A DNA stretch of 64,000 bases, taken from NCBI GenBank assembly GCA_011947345.1, contig JAAVTG010000077.1, positions 62,001 to 126,000 of the forward strand, in the 5' to 3' direction. Positions within the stretch are counted from its first letter, which is position 1. Each line of letters opens with the position of its first letter. This document shows positions 1 to 11,402 of the stretch, piece by piece. The translations under genes and the position numbers were made by a program. The notes under the pieces were generated by a model. It did not search any database. It saw only the letters and a list, made by a program, of their open reading frames with translations, and was not told the DNA's origin. The stretch is from Phytophthora quininea. Lineage: Eukaryota > Oomycota > Peronosporomycetes > Peronosporales > Peronosporaceae.

Positions 1-3000
1 CTGCACCATGCAATCCAGCACTTCGTCCTCCACTTCGTCCAGATTTTCCAGCTTGGAGGCGTGTACACGACGCGCATCCAGAGCCGTCACGAAGAAGCGA
101 GCGAATGCAGGGAGGTGCTTACGGAGCGCAGCTGCATCCAGGTCGTTCACAATCGTCCCCACAACGGAGAACAGTCGAGACACACTGGCGTCGCTCTGCA
201 AGGTCAGCACGTGCTCGTAAGCGCCGAACAATGTGGGGAGCAGTAGCCGCAGCTCCACGTGGTTGCACAAGTTCAGCAGGCAGCAATCAACAGAGAGAAG
301 AATCTGCGCGTTGGTCGGCGCTGTAGACAGCATGGACGGCGTCAGCAGAGCTCGAATAATGGCAGGCATGTACGGGCCCAGGAACTGGGGATCTTGTCCG
401 TGAAGACTTCGAGAGATGCCAGCAAGCACTGCAGCACTGCCTTGGTCCCGCTCACTCCATTGCTCGATGAACAGTATTCGATGCCACTGAGCAAGCGTGG
501 GAAGAATTTCGGCAGCATTGGGAACACAATCGGCCCCACTGCACGGCAGACTGATGAAAGACACACAAACGCACAGCCAAACAGATGCAACGTCATAGGC
601 GAACCGGTCGCAACGTCCTGGTCGACGTACTTGACGATCGTCGGAAGCACCTGCTGGAAGCGCTTGGTGTGCCCCGCAGCAAAGTTGCGGGCCAAGATGT
701 CGACACTGAGCAGCGCCGTCTGGATGTTGACGCTGTTCTCCGAGCCATTCTCGTTCTTGAGGATCGTGTCAAACTCGTCCAGCATGTCGATAAACAACAA
801 CGCCTCTCCAGAGGTGAGCGAGTCGCGCTCCTCTTGCAGGCGCTCGTTGAACAACTGCATTGCCTTCTTACGGACGAGACTGTTGTCGTGGTGCAGCAAC
901 TCACTGATAACTGCCACGAATCCCGGTGTTGATAGAAGCTGCTGCAGCGCACCAAGGATCTCAATAGACTCGTTGGCAAGACCAGTCCAAAAGCCGTCTT
1001 CATCGTCGTGCACAGATTGCTCTCGTGCCACACGACGGAAATACAGCAACACCAGTTGAGCAAGCATCAGGTAGCTGTGTTGCAACACATCGCCCTCGTC
1101 GTCGTCTTCCATAGACCCCGCCTCGTTACGTTCGCCTTCGTACGCCAGAATCGTGTGATGCAGCTCACGAGCACGCAGGTGAGTGGTCACAAACTTGACC
1201 AGAATCGAGTTTAATTGTCGGGAGAGTGCATTCGACTTGGCGAGCTTCTCATCCAGCACAAAGCGCTCGTATTCGACGTCCTCCTCATCGTCCATTTCAT
1301 CCGTGTCGGTGTCCGACTCCTCCACAACGTGCGGCAACAAATCACGCGCCATACGAAGAACCATGACCAGAGACGACACTTGGACAGCGCAGTCGAAAGT
1401 GAAGCACAAGTTGTGAGCAAACTGGATACGTTCACGCTGAAGATCCATATCCCCACAGCTGCAGCATGCTGCAATAACGCTACCGCGCAATACGGGAGAA
1501 GTTCGCTGCCTAGAGATCCTACCAATACCTGAAAGAGAGGCTCACGCTTCGCCTTGGGAATTTGGTTGAACGCGTTCACGAACAGCCCAATAAACTGCTG
1601 CGGCGTGATCAAAACTTCTGATGGCTTATCCTTCGAGGCCACAATGTGGGGAACCACAGATTTGATGATCGTCTCAAGCACGTGGAAAGAGTACTCGTCG
1701 TCTTGACGAATTGATCCAGCGCTGACGAAGCTCAAGATCTTGTCAAGCGACGTGAGAACACTAGCGGGATGCAAGTTCACGAGTGAGCTGATGAACAACA
1801 AGGCTTCGTTGCGTGTCTGGGGAGACGAGGTCCGGCCGAGACAACCAAGCGTGTACTTCACTAGCAGCTCTGGCTTCACACTGGCAACAGCATTCTTTGC
1901 TGCCTTCCCAGTGCGTCCGTTTGACTTGCTAAAAGACGTTGAGTTGACTTCGCACGCGCGACGCAGGCAGCTGAACAAAACCTGCAGGATGTACTCAGAC
2001 ACGACACTCTCGTGCTTTGGCTCGCAGAAAACGGCAAGGACGTCACCGAGAGATGTAAGCAGCTTGTTCATGTCGCCCTCTGACTCGTTGTAGCTCGATT
2101 CAGTGTCGACCTTGATTGCCAAGACTTCAAGACTGCAGCTCAACTCCCGGAAATCCGCCGACTTAGCAGCCTTGACTGCAGCAAGCTGCTCATCGAGCAA
2201 TCGCACGAAAATGTCGAAGCTGATTGGCAGGGTGTTGAGGCACTGAATCAGCTTGGTGGCAACAGCCTCCTCGGTGACCATCAGCAGGTGGAGCAACTTG
2301 TCAACCAAAATATGGCGAGACACATCGTCCAATGCAACGTAGAAAGTGGCCGAAATGTTGGTCAGAGCGACAATTTGAAGCTTTTGAAGACGCCTGACAG
2401 ATTCCTTGTCGGTCTGCAAAACAGCAAAGATGGCATCCCGAAATTCCTTCGGGACAGTCGTCTTGTTGCCTTTTGTTGTAGTAACTGCAACGTCCACGTC
2501 CAGGTAGTGTTCGAGGAATCCAGCCAACAGCTTGGTCGTCATGCTATCTGCAGCGCAACCTGCAAGCGCCTGGTTGAAAAATCCACGGACTGGAGCCAAA
2601 ATCCAGCGTCTTTCACAGGAGTTAGCAGTTCCAGAAGTTTCACGGCAATGCCCACCTCATCATCGCTCGCAGAGGAGACAAAATCCATCACGAGCTGGAG
2701 GAAAGACGAGCTTCCTTCCTGGACGCTGTATGTGCCGCACAGAGCAATCACCGACTTAGCATCCATAAGCATATCTTGCCTCGCGTTCAGGAAATAGGTA
2801 GACGCCTCCTGGAGAACCTTCAGGTCCTTGGATTTCGATGCACGCACGGCATCGCCACAAGATGCCACCCATCGATCCAGACAGGCCAGCGCAGATTGAC
2901 GCACTGCCTTAGTAGCATCCGATAATGCAACAATGACGACAGGAACCACATGCACAAGCTGACGTAGCTCATCCGCAGGTTCCGTGTACGTGAAACCTTC

Positions 3001-5452
3001 CAGCACAGCACTAACGATGTCAAGCGCACGTGTTTTGACCAGCACTTTCAAAACGTCATTTGGCGACGACGGCGCTGTAACCAGGCGAGCCATGGTCGGC
3101 AGCAACTGTGCTTCCAAGTCGACCTGGAAAAGCCCCAGCAAGCACTCTTGGATGCGAATAAATACGGGTGTAGGTGACTCCAAGAGAGTGGCTACGCAAG
3201 CATCAAACTCATCGCGAGAAACGGCAAATACGTCGTGGGCAACTGCTGACAATTTCGCCGCAACATCGACGGCTTGCGCTGTTTGCGATTCAGACACTGT
3301 CTGTTCACACAGTGCCACGAACTCCTTCTTGAGAATGAAGCGGAACGACTGATCCAGAGAAATCTGTTGCTCCTTCACCTTCTTAGACTTCGTTTTCTTC
3401 GATGCAAGTTGAATACGAGCCGCGGAAAGCACTTGCATTAAGAAATCTGTCAACGGCTTTTCGATAAGCTCTGATTTGTGCGACCAGCTCAAGCAATACG
3501 GAAGCAGCGCCGGAACATCGTCAGCAAGTGTATCGCCAAAAGTCTCGGCCAAATCAACGATAGTTTTTCCGTCCTTCGACGACTTCGCAATCCCCTTACT
3601 GAAAGGGTGATCAAGTGCGCCAATCCATGTACAAATCGTGTCAACGGAAACTGATGCCGCTTTCTTGCTCGAGTTTCCACCGACCACAAGCGACACAAAC
3701 AAAGTAACCAGCTTTTCATCAATGTCAGATGATGCCGCCGTCTTGCGGAAGTTCTTCAACGCAAAGTCGGCAATAGCCTCGACCATTGCGGACTTTCCAC
3801 GACCAGACCATTTCCGAACCACCTGCACAATCGCTTCGAGCATTTTCTTCTTCGAGGACAGACTCAGCATCAGATCGCCTAGTGAGCTGGAGAGAATGAA
3901 CTTGGCAATGCGCTCACTGTCGTCAAGCAGCCGACGCACCAACACATCGCCACTGCTGAGCACCTTGTCCTTGCTAGTACTCGCTTCGTCCGTGCTAGCA
4001 TCGTGCATTTTCGCGAGAGATACCAACGCCTGGTAGCGAATGTGCTCAGTCGGGTGGTCCAGCGCTAGTGCCAGTGAAATATTAGCATCCGTTTGCGACG
4101 GAACGAAGTGGGCAGAGTTAGCTACATTCTCAAACGTCGTTGTAAGGAACTTGGTCAGTCGCTTTTTCTCCTTGGACTTCTTTCCGTGCTTGGCCAACAC
4201 GCTGTTAACGACGGTGTCCACCTTCGCTGCATTCTTTTGCTCAAAGCGACCAACGCCTGCGAAATCGCCTGTACGCGCTTATTATCTGTCGCAAAGCCCT
4301 CGTCGTGAGCCTGAGCCACCAAAGTCTGAACCAACTCCTCAATAAATTCGTCAACCGTCGGAACACTCTCCACCAGCGTCGTCAGCAACCTGAAGTAATC
4401 ATCCTCCGTAGTCTTCATGTACTGCGTCAAAAACGCTGTCAGCAGTTGCACAAATTTGGCCGACTCGTAGCTCGTGGTGGCATCCCGCAAGAAATCCGCA
4501 GCGTTCTCCATGTGCACGAGATGCTTTCCAGTACTGTCGGAAACACGAAACGATGGCTGCGTCTGAGCCAGAAAAATTACACACAATAGCGCGTTCATCT
4601 GCGCTCCAGCCTGCGCATATTTCACCAGCGATCTCGTCAGCGTGTCCACCACCTTCTCGGTCAAAATCGCCTTGGACGCCAACTTGGTCACAATCATGTA
4701 AGCAGAAGACTGCAGCTCTGGGAAACTGGTGCTCTTCAGCGCCATCAGCAGCTGCGGCACGAGCCACCGCAACATATTCTCGCTCACCTTTGTCTGCTCT
4801 AAAATCTGCAGAACAATCAAAGTGTAGAGCGATGTGATCTTGGCGTTGCTGGCTCCAATTCTGGTGGCTGCAGCGAACAGGAACTCAATCACAGAGCTCT
4901 CGTCTGTGCATCGCTGCACCAGTGCAGCTCTGAGCAGCGGCACACCGTCTTTCTTGGTCGCCAGAAGGAATTCCCAGCGGGTGTGGTGGATGTGCAGGAT
5001 CTTGGCCATCTTGACGAACCACGAGCTCTCGTGGTACGCGACCATCATGGCCATGACAGCGTCCACATTGTACTTGTGGATCTCATAGCGGCGCACCAGG
5101 AACTCGAGCACTTTGTGGGCCGCGCCCAGCAAAAGTAGGCGCTGAGCGCATCCAGCACCTTTTCGAGCGCCCGGTCCAGCTCCTGGGCGTCCTGCTGGCT
5201 GCTCTGCGCGCGGTGGAAGTGGATGCGCTGTCTGCTGAAGAGCGCCGACACGGCGGCGTCCGCGTCCAGCTCCTCGAAGCGCGCGTCCAGCTGCTTGAGC
5301 TCCAGCAAACCGTTCCAGGCCAAGTTGTAGACCGTCTCGTCGTCCAGGCGGGAGGCCTCGCGCTGCTCGTACAGGAACGAGTCGGTGCGGCGCTTGCTGC
5401 CGGCGCCGGCCTCGCGCAGCTGCTGCAGTTGAGAAGCGAGCGCGCTCGCCAT
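1..5452 (-). CDS. UTP10: HEATR1/UTP10-like U3 snoRNP (SSU processome) HEAT-repeat protein, C-terminus beyond the window
   Basis: Large nucleolar scaffold of the t-UTP part of the small-subunit processome, needed for 18S pre-rRNA transcription and processing. The start is the ATG at 5452 (MASALASQLQQL), matching the family N-terminus. The region reading KVLEFLVRR, then YHESSWFVK and KKDGVPLLR, follows the human HEATR1 N-terminal domain in order. The rest is HEAT-like helices with an acidic patch near 1275-1330 (DTDTDEMDDEEDVEYE). About 1,815 codons lie in the window against roughly 2,100 in HEATR1, and the frame is still open at base 1. The frame breaks near 5130, 4235, 2590, 1465 and 385, and homology continues across each break. 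At 5130 (T run), 2590 (T run), 1465 (G run) and 385 (C run) one extra base restores the frame. I infer sequence error rather than a pseudogene. It shares a 239-bp divergent promoter with HMG-CoA lyase. Confidence 0.85.
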
Positions 5453-5691
5453 GGCCACCCAAGTTCGAGCCTGTCCTGTTTGAGAAATGACGCTTGGAGC
5501 ATGGAGTGCGCCTTTGACGGCCAGTCAGACTCGTTGAAGGGCTTTCGAGCGCGGATTGGCAGAAATGGGATCATTTTAGCCAATCCGATACGTGGTACTT
5601 TCGGCCAGTGAAAAGACAAGACGACTGCGACCGACTGGCAGTCAGGTTGAAGTACGTCAACCATTTCGGAAGCTGCTGTGGGGCAACGACG
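5453..5691. promoter_or_regulatory. Divergent promoter between UTP10 and HMG-CoA lyase
   Basis: This 239-bp gap separates two head-to-head start codons. It holds two CCAAT boxes in opposite orientations: ATTGG at 5555-5559, facing the UTP10 side, and CCAAT at 5580-5584, facing HMG-CoA lyase. CCAAT boxes bind the NF-Y/HAP complex in eukaryotes. That each box serves one gene is inference. Confidence 0.45.
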
Positions 5692-7050
5692 ATGCTGGGA
5701 CGGCGTCTGCTTCATGCCGCTGCTGGAGCGAGGACGCTTGCCACTGCGGCGCCCGTGGTGACGTACCCGAAAGCCGTCAAGATCGTGGAGGTGGGGCCCA
5801 GGGACGGCCTGCAGGTGCGGGATCGCAAAGATTTGATGCAGTGTTGCTATTGACCTTCTGACGCTCATTGCGAGCAGAACGAGAAGGCGCTGGTGGCGAC
5901 GCAGGATAAGATAAAGCTCATCGACCTGCTGTCGGAGACGGGGCTGACGGCGATCGAGGCCACGTCCTTCGTGTCACCCAAGTGGGTCCCGCAGGTACGA
6001 AGCGTTTGGGCCGAGTAACGCGGCTAAAGAAACTCATCGCAACTTGCTGCTGATGCTGTAGATGGGGGACAACGCCGACGTGCTCAAGAGCATCAATCGC
6101 AAAAAGGCGTGTCGTATCCTGTTCTGACGCCGAACCTCAAGGTTTGTGTGTTGAGATGAAAGGCTGCAGATTTCTGACGAGGATGTATTGCAGGGCTTTG
6201 ATGGAGCTGTCGCGGCCGGGGCTGAGGAGGTTGCCATTTTTGGGGCGGCGTCGGAAGCCTTCAGTCAGAAAAACATCAACTGCTCGATCGAGGAGAGTCT
6301 GGAGCGTTTTCGCCCGGTTTGCGAGAAGGCGAGTAGACTGGGTGTTCGTGTTCGCGGGTACGCAAGCAGCTTTGGTATTGTTGGTGGGCATATTGATGAG
6401 TTCCTTTTCTTGCAGCTACGTGTCGTGCGTGCTTGGATGCCCATACCAAGGACATGTCGAGCCGTCTGCTGTTGCTGACGTCGCGCTGAAGATGCTTGAT
6501 ATGGGCTGCTACGAAGTGTCTTTGGGGGACACGATCGGAGTGGGCAACCCTGGTGCGTAAATTCTTTTAGCTCTGCCAGGTTCGTGTTCCTGATGGCCAT
6601 CGATTTCTACGCAGCTTCCACGTTGGCAATGCTGCAGGCGACGAAGCAGGTTATCCCCGTCGACCGCCTTGCGGTGCACTTCCACGACACGTACGGGCAG
6701 GCGCTGAGCAACATCCTCATCGCGTTGCAGGTGCGGCCGACACGTTACAGCAATTCGTACAAAGCTGATATTAATAAGGGAGCCATGTCGCTCTGTAGGA
6801 GGGCATTTCCGTGGTGGACAGCTCAGTGGCGGGGCTCGGCGGCTGCCCGTACGCCAGCGGAGCGTCCGGCAATATCGCCACTGAAGACGTGCTCTACATG
6901 CTGCATGGTCTGGGCATCCACACTGGCGTCGACATCCACAAGGTGATGGCAGCCGGCGATTTCATCACCAACGTCCTGGGCAAGCCAACGCACTCGAAAG
7001 TAGCTCGCGCCATGGGCCCGAAGCTGACAACAGGGCCAAGCCGTCTCTAG
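5692..7050 (+). CDS. HMGCL: Hydroxymethylglutaryl-CoA lyase, seven exons
   Basis: Cleaves HMG-CoA to acetoacetate and acetyl-CoA, the last step of leucine degradation and ketogenesis. Exons: 5692-5814, 5878-5994, 6062-6141, 6194-6357, 6416-6552, 6615-6730, 6799-7050, all with GT-AG introns of 52-68 bp. Exons sum to 989 nt; one missing base in the A run near 6105 gives 990 nt, or 329 aa, against 325 in human. Family motifs are present: [10 protein letters not shown] near residue 35 (substrate Arg, metal-binding Asp), [10 protein letters not shown] (metal-ligand histidines) and the active-site loop [12 protein letters not shown] with the catalytic Cys. The N-terminus ([20 protein letters not shown]) is Arg-rich, Ala-rich and without acidic residues, as in a mitochondrial presequence. 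The last three residues are SRL, a PTS1-type tripeptide, suggesting dual mitochondrial/peroxisomal location. Confidence 0.93.
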
Positions 7051-7187
7051 TGCGTGCGTCAACCAGCGAATCCAGCCAGGTCGTAATCACCTCTCAAATC
7101 AATTTCGTCCTATCAGAGCCGAGCGTTGCCCAAATTCTCATTTCGACACGGCTGGAAAGGTGAGCTCCTCCATCTCGGTCGCTGGGC

Positions 7188-8106
7188 ATGGGCAGCTCGT
7201 CCTCGAAGAGCAAGCAGCGCTCGGCGTCGACTCCCGGCGGTGGATCCGCGGCCAGCGGTGTGCGGGCGCAGATCACGTCCAAGGACAAGGCCGTCCTGGA
7301 CCTGAAGAACGCCCGGGACCGACTCAAACGGTACCAATCGAGGCTGGACATCGAGGCCACGCAGCTGCACGACAGCGCGAAGCGACTGCTGCAGGCTGGC
7401 AAGAGAGTGCGTCGTCTAGCGCTTGCAAAATGTAGAGATGTGTGGACACAACCGGTGTAATGGATAGTTGGGTGCCGTTTTCGTTGCAGGACCGAGCCAA
7501 ACTGGCGCTGAAGCTCAAAAAGTACAAGGAGCAGCAGATGCACCAGGCAGACGAGCACTTGATCCAGGTGCTGGGGATGCTAGACACCGTAGAGTGGGAG
7601 ACGCAGCAGCTCCAGGTGTTTGAAGGGCTCAAGGCTGGCAACTCCATTCTGAATGCCATCCACAAAGAGATGACGGTGGAAGCTGTGGAAGAGCTGATGC
7701 TGGAGACAGAGGAGGCGCAAGCTACAGCAAATGTGCGGATGATACTGCTGCATACTGTGTTTTGTTTTTGAGAACTGACGTATGCACTCGTACAATAGGA
7801 GATCAGCCGGATCATCGGCGGCAACTTGACGGTCGAGGACGAGGACGCCGTGTTGAGCGAACTGGCCGAGATCGAAAAGCTGGAGGCCGACGAACTCGCC
7901 GCGACGATGCCCGAAGCTCCGTCCACCACGCTCGAGACTGGTACGGATCGACCTCGTTGTGGATATTACTTTTATCTGACTGTGTGGATATTTTGGCTTT
8001 TCCAGCGGATGTATCGGTAGAGGTTCCTGCTGCAGCAGGCAAGAGCACCAAACCCAAGACCCGCGTCGCGGAGAATAAGAAGGAACCAGTAGCTATCTTA
8101 GGTTGA
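7188..8106 (+). CDS. VPS20: ESCRT-III subunit CHMP6/VPS20 (SNF7 family), four exons
   Basis: ESCRT-III nucleator that links ESCRT-II to SNF7 filaments at endosomes. Exons 7188-7406, 7490-7732, 7799-7940 and 8006-8106 sum to 705 nt, an unbroken 234-aa protein with no frameshift. The N-terminus MGSSSSK fits N-myristoylation at Gly2, a CHMP6 trait that separates it from other SNF7 proteins. A basic alpha1 region (DLKNARDRLKRYQSRLD) is followed by long helices with LEVFEGL-like and ELM-type patterns (LQVFEGLKAG, VEELMLETEEA), then an acidic, proline-containing C-terminal part. It lies 137 bp downstream of HMG-CoA lyase on the same strand and ends 89 bp before a convergent gene. Confidence 0.88.
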
Positions 8107-8195
8107 AGGAATCCAACGGGGTTTTCCAAGACGAGATGGTGATGTTGCCGGCGCTTGAGCTAACGCCTTGTAGCTGTCTTTGTGCAGTAGGATCT

Positions 8196-8711
8196 TCACT
8201 CGCTGATCGCTCGGAAGCGTTCAGTGTTGTCACGCGGCAGAAAATCGCGGGTAAGCTGTTCCAACTGTGCTGCGAGTCGTTCCATGCGCTCGACACTGCG
8301 CGTAGTCACTTCCACCTCGTCTTGCAAGGCTTGCATTGTGTCCTTGAGGTGCCGAATCTCGACCATCAGTTCTCGGCGACGAGTTCGGTCCAACCGGCCC
8401 AAGAAGTCTGAGCGAGCCAGCACATGTCGAGCACGCTGGGCGTACGCGAGAAGGCGTCTCTGCGTCTCGGTGCCGACTGAAGGGGCGGGTGTTTGTGTCT
8501 CTGCTGACCCCGTCGTCGGTCTTGCAGCCATTGCAGCGCGAACCTCGTCGGGCGACGCCATGACCACGACTTGCCGGCGGTCTCCGGTCTGCAGCTCCAT
8601 CTGGACGCGTCGTCGGTCCTCCAGCAGATTCTCGGCGGTGGCTTGCTGAGTGGGCGAGCGCACCACCACCATGGCCAGCCTCGTTCGCTTGCGGCTCCTG
8701 CTGAGGGTCAT
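8196..8711 (-). CDS. Small coiled-coil protein of unknown function
   Basis: An uninterrupted 171-aa frame from the ATG at 8711 (MTLSRSRKRTRLAM). The start is very basic. The middle is Pro/Thr-rich (TQTPAPSVGTETQ). The last 80 residues form a heptad-rich helix (ELMVEIRHLKDTMQALQDEV, then RMERLAAQLEQL), predicted to be a coiled coil. I do not recognise the family. The frame extends upstream only to a non-ATG codon, so 8711 is the best start. It converges with CHMP6. Confidence 0.5.
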   Translation of the reverse strand: MTLSRSRKRTRLAMVVVRSPTQQATAENLLEDRRRVQMELQTGDRRQVVVMASPDEVRAAMAARPTTGSAETQTPAPSVGTETQRRLLAYAQRARHVLARSDFLGRLDRTRRRELMVEIRHLKDTMQALQDEVEVTTRSVERMERLAAQLEQLTRDFLPRDNTERFRAISE

Positions 8712-9681
8712 TTCGGCACTGCAGTGAGACTGAGTGCGATGAACGCGAAGTGAGTGCAAGTCGCGGCTGTTTAAACGCCGTTCGTGGCACTATACAAACT
8801 TGCAGTACGATGAGTCGCAAAGACGCGCAATTCGAAAGACTTTTCGGAGCCAAGTTAGCCGAACCGATCTGCAACTTGTATTGAGCATACCACGGATGGA
8901 TCAACGTCGATGCCGCCGCCACACGCGATAATGCTCGCCCGCAGCAACGCAGCCGCTCGCACCGAGAGTACCATGAACAACTATCATTGACTTGCCGACA
9001 TTGCAAGCTGCGGCGATGAGCAGCGTTGACGAGGTCCCTTCACCGTTCGTCAGGTGCACGAACGGCGAACACATCGGAACACAGACGAAAGAGGCCACCT
9101 CCACCGCTCAAGGCCTACATCAAGCACGCCAGCACTGCAAGAAACGCCTGCCACTGGCGAGTGCGGAGGTGTCGGTGTTTGCTGGCGTTGGGTGCTGTCA
9201 TCCTCACGCCAGAACATGCATCGTCGCTGCCTGCTATTGCACATGCTTCCTCAAGACACAGCTGAACCGTGGCGGGCCCATCTTGGCTGCAGGAAATCGT
9301 TGGCGTCGCTCGCAGCCGCCGTCGGGATGATAGCGATGGGCTGAAGTGGACCTCGGCTGAAGAGGCGAGACCAACGGTCGGCCATGGGGACGGTTGGGTA
9401 TCAATGGGTATCTTTTCGCAGTCCGCCTCGCCGTGCTCTCCTGCAGCAGAAGCAGGCCACAACACCGCCGATCAATGCAGCTTACTTGCCCTGCATGACA
9501 CCAAGCTCTGCCTGTTTCTGTAGTCGCTGATCATGCTGTAGCCATCTCATACCGCTTTCATTGAGCATAAAACCTATTGTATAGCATTTACCCACACAGA
9601 TTAGCGGTCTTGTGGAGGGACCGCGCCCAATTGCCCTCTTGCCTGCGCCGCCGACCGCTCTTCCCAAGGACAGTTGCCAGC
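8712..9681. other. No recognisable gene
   Basis: About 970 bp between the coiled-coil gene and the first CNNM gene. Open frames here are short, start mostly at non-ATG codons and carry no motif I recognise. It presumably holds both promoters. Confidence 0.4.
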
Positions 9682-11124
9682 ATGGCGGGGTCCGTCGACT
9701 GCGAGTTCTTCACGCCGTGGTGTGAGCCGGCCAACTTTTGGCTGTACCTGTGCATGTCGCTGCTGCTGATCTGCGCTGCCGGCATGATGGCGGGTCTGAC
9801 CATGGGGCTGCTGTCGCTGGACATGCTCAACATGCGCATCCTCGAGATGGAAGGCTCCGAAGAAGAGAAGCGCCACGCCAAGCAAGTGCTGCCCGTGCTG
9901 AGCCAGCACCACTTTCTGCTCGTGACGCTGCTGGTGGTCAACGCCAGCGCCAACGAAGCGCTGCCCATTTTCCTCAACAAGTTGGTGCCCGAGGCCGTGT
10001 CCATCCTGCTGTCCGTGACCTGTGTGTTGCTCTTCGGCGAGATTATCCCGTCGGCGGTCTTTACGGGCCCCAACCAGCTCAAGATCGCAGCCATGCTGTG
10101 CCCCGCCGTGCGGGTGCTCATGGCCGTCACGTGCCCAATCTCCTACCCGATCAGCAAAGTGCTCGACATGTGGCTCGGAGATGACCACGACCCAGCGCAG
10201 TACAAGCGCAAGGAAATCAAGGCGCTGGTGACGCTGCAGCGCGAGAACGACGCGGCGAGGAGGTCGTTTATCGACCACATGCGCGAGTCGCAAAAGATCG
10301 CCGACACTCCGTCGCACTCCACGCCGACCAAGCTGGCGGCGATCGGTGAGAGGCAGCCAGTGCTGACGCCGCACACACTGTATGAAGACTCGGCGCAGGG
10401 CACGAGACTTCACGTGGACGAGGTCACGATCATCCACGGCGCGCTGGACTTGGCGGCCAAGACGGTCGCGGAAGTGATGATCCCCATGGACGACGTGTAC
10501 ATGCTGGAGCTGGACACGGAGCTGTCTCCAGACATGCTGGCCAGTGTGCTGGCGTCTGGACACAGCCGTATCCCCGTCTACGAGAAGCACGAGTCCAACA
10601 TTGTGGGTTTGCTGCTGGTCAAGAAGCTGATAGTGCTGGATCCGGACGACCGTCGCCCGATTCGAGACCTGATCCTGCGCAAGCCGATCCTGGTGGGGCC
10701 CACGGAGTCCTGCTACGCGATCCTGAACGAGTTCCAGAAGGGCCGCTCCCACATTGCGCTGGTCACCAAGGACGTCGATCTCGTCTTGCGCTGCTGGCAG
10801 AGTGACATGGAGATCCCCGAGAGCGTCGTGTTCGACGGCATTGTCACCATCGAGGACGTGATCGAGGAGCTCATCCAGGAGGAGATCGAGGACGAGAGCG
10901 ACGTGTACGTGCACGACATCGTGGACTACTGGCAGGCGCGCTACCGCAGGGTCGTCAAGGGCACAGGCTCGGCGTTTGTCAAGAAGCGTCTCAAACTGCT
11001 GGCCGACCGCGCGCGTCGCCGTGTCAAGAGCCGTCGCTCGAAGCAGGCGGCAAAGATCGCCACCGCGTCCGGCAGGAATTCCCCACGGACCAGCTCGAGC
11101 AGCCGCTGGAAGTCAAAGTCGTGA
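9682..11124 (+). CDS. CNNM/Mam3-type membrane protein (DUF21 + CBS pair), copy 1
   Basis: Ancient conserved domain protein of the CNNM/CorC/Mam3 family, linked to Mg2+ or other divalent-metal homeostasis at membranes. Intronless, 480 aa. The start ATG at 9682 is chosen because the paralogue downstream begins at the equivalent place; the frame is open further upstream. Residues about 18-170 form the DUF21 membrane domain, with LTMGLLSLDMLNMRILEMEG and NASANEALPIFLNKLVP. The cytosolic CBS pair follows: GHSRIPVYEKHESNIVGLLL in the first CBS, and FQKGRSHIALV with GIVTIEDVIEELIQEEIEDE in the second. The tail is rich in Arg and Lys. The N-terminal signal-like and cyclic-nucleotide-like domains of animal CNNMs are absent. 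Confidence 0.88.
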   Translation: MAGSVDCEFFTPWCEPANFWLYLCMSLLLICAAGMMAGLTMGLLSLDMLNMRILEMEGSEEEKRHAKQVLPVLSQHHFLLVTLLVVNASANEALPIFLNKLVPEAVSILLSVTCVLLFGEIIPSAVFTGPNQLKIAAMLCPAVRVLMAVTCPISYPISKVLDMWLGDDHDPAQYKRKEIKALVTLQRENDAARRSFIDHMRESQKIADTPSHSTPTKLAAIGERQPVLTPHTLYEDSAQGTRLHVDEVTIIHGALDLAAKTVAEVMIPMDDVYMLELDTELSPDMLASVLASGHSRIPVYEKHESNIVGLLLVKKLIVLDPDDRRPIRDLILRKPILVGPTESCYAILNEFQKGRSHIALVTKDVDLVLRCWQSDMEIPESVVFDGIVTIEDVIEELIQEEIEDESDVYVHDIVDYWQARYRRVVKGTGSAFVKKRLKLLADRARRRVKSRRSKQAAKIATASGRNSPRTSSSSRWKSKS

Positions 11125-11402
11125 ACGAGAAGACCCCGTTGCTGTAGACGCACTTGCTTGTCAAAGCACGACACACACACACATCCGCCTAATAAATCCG
11201 ACTTGTCCCACAGCCGCTGTTGTTGCTGAGCCGGGCTTTTGCACAGTATCAACTCGCTACCGGCCCAACCTCGCTCACTTTCCAAGTTGCGGCCTCGCGC
11301 TCAAGTCTCCAGGCGTCGTCCAAGTCGCAGCTCTCTCCGCATCCTCGTCCTTCGGCGCCTGCTCCCAGCCGCCCGAACACCAACCGCCGTCCCCTTCCGC
11401 GT

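Noticed and set aside
259..1059. Plus-strand frames over the UTP10 C-terminal region
   Set aside because: Shadows of the conserved minus-strand coding sequence.
9601..10914. 437-codon minus-strand frame opposite the first CNNM gene
   Set aside because: Antisense shadow of a GC3-rich gene; His/Arg/Gln-rich, no motif, and the sense strand encodes a complete conserved protein.
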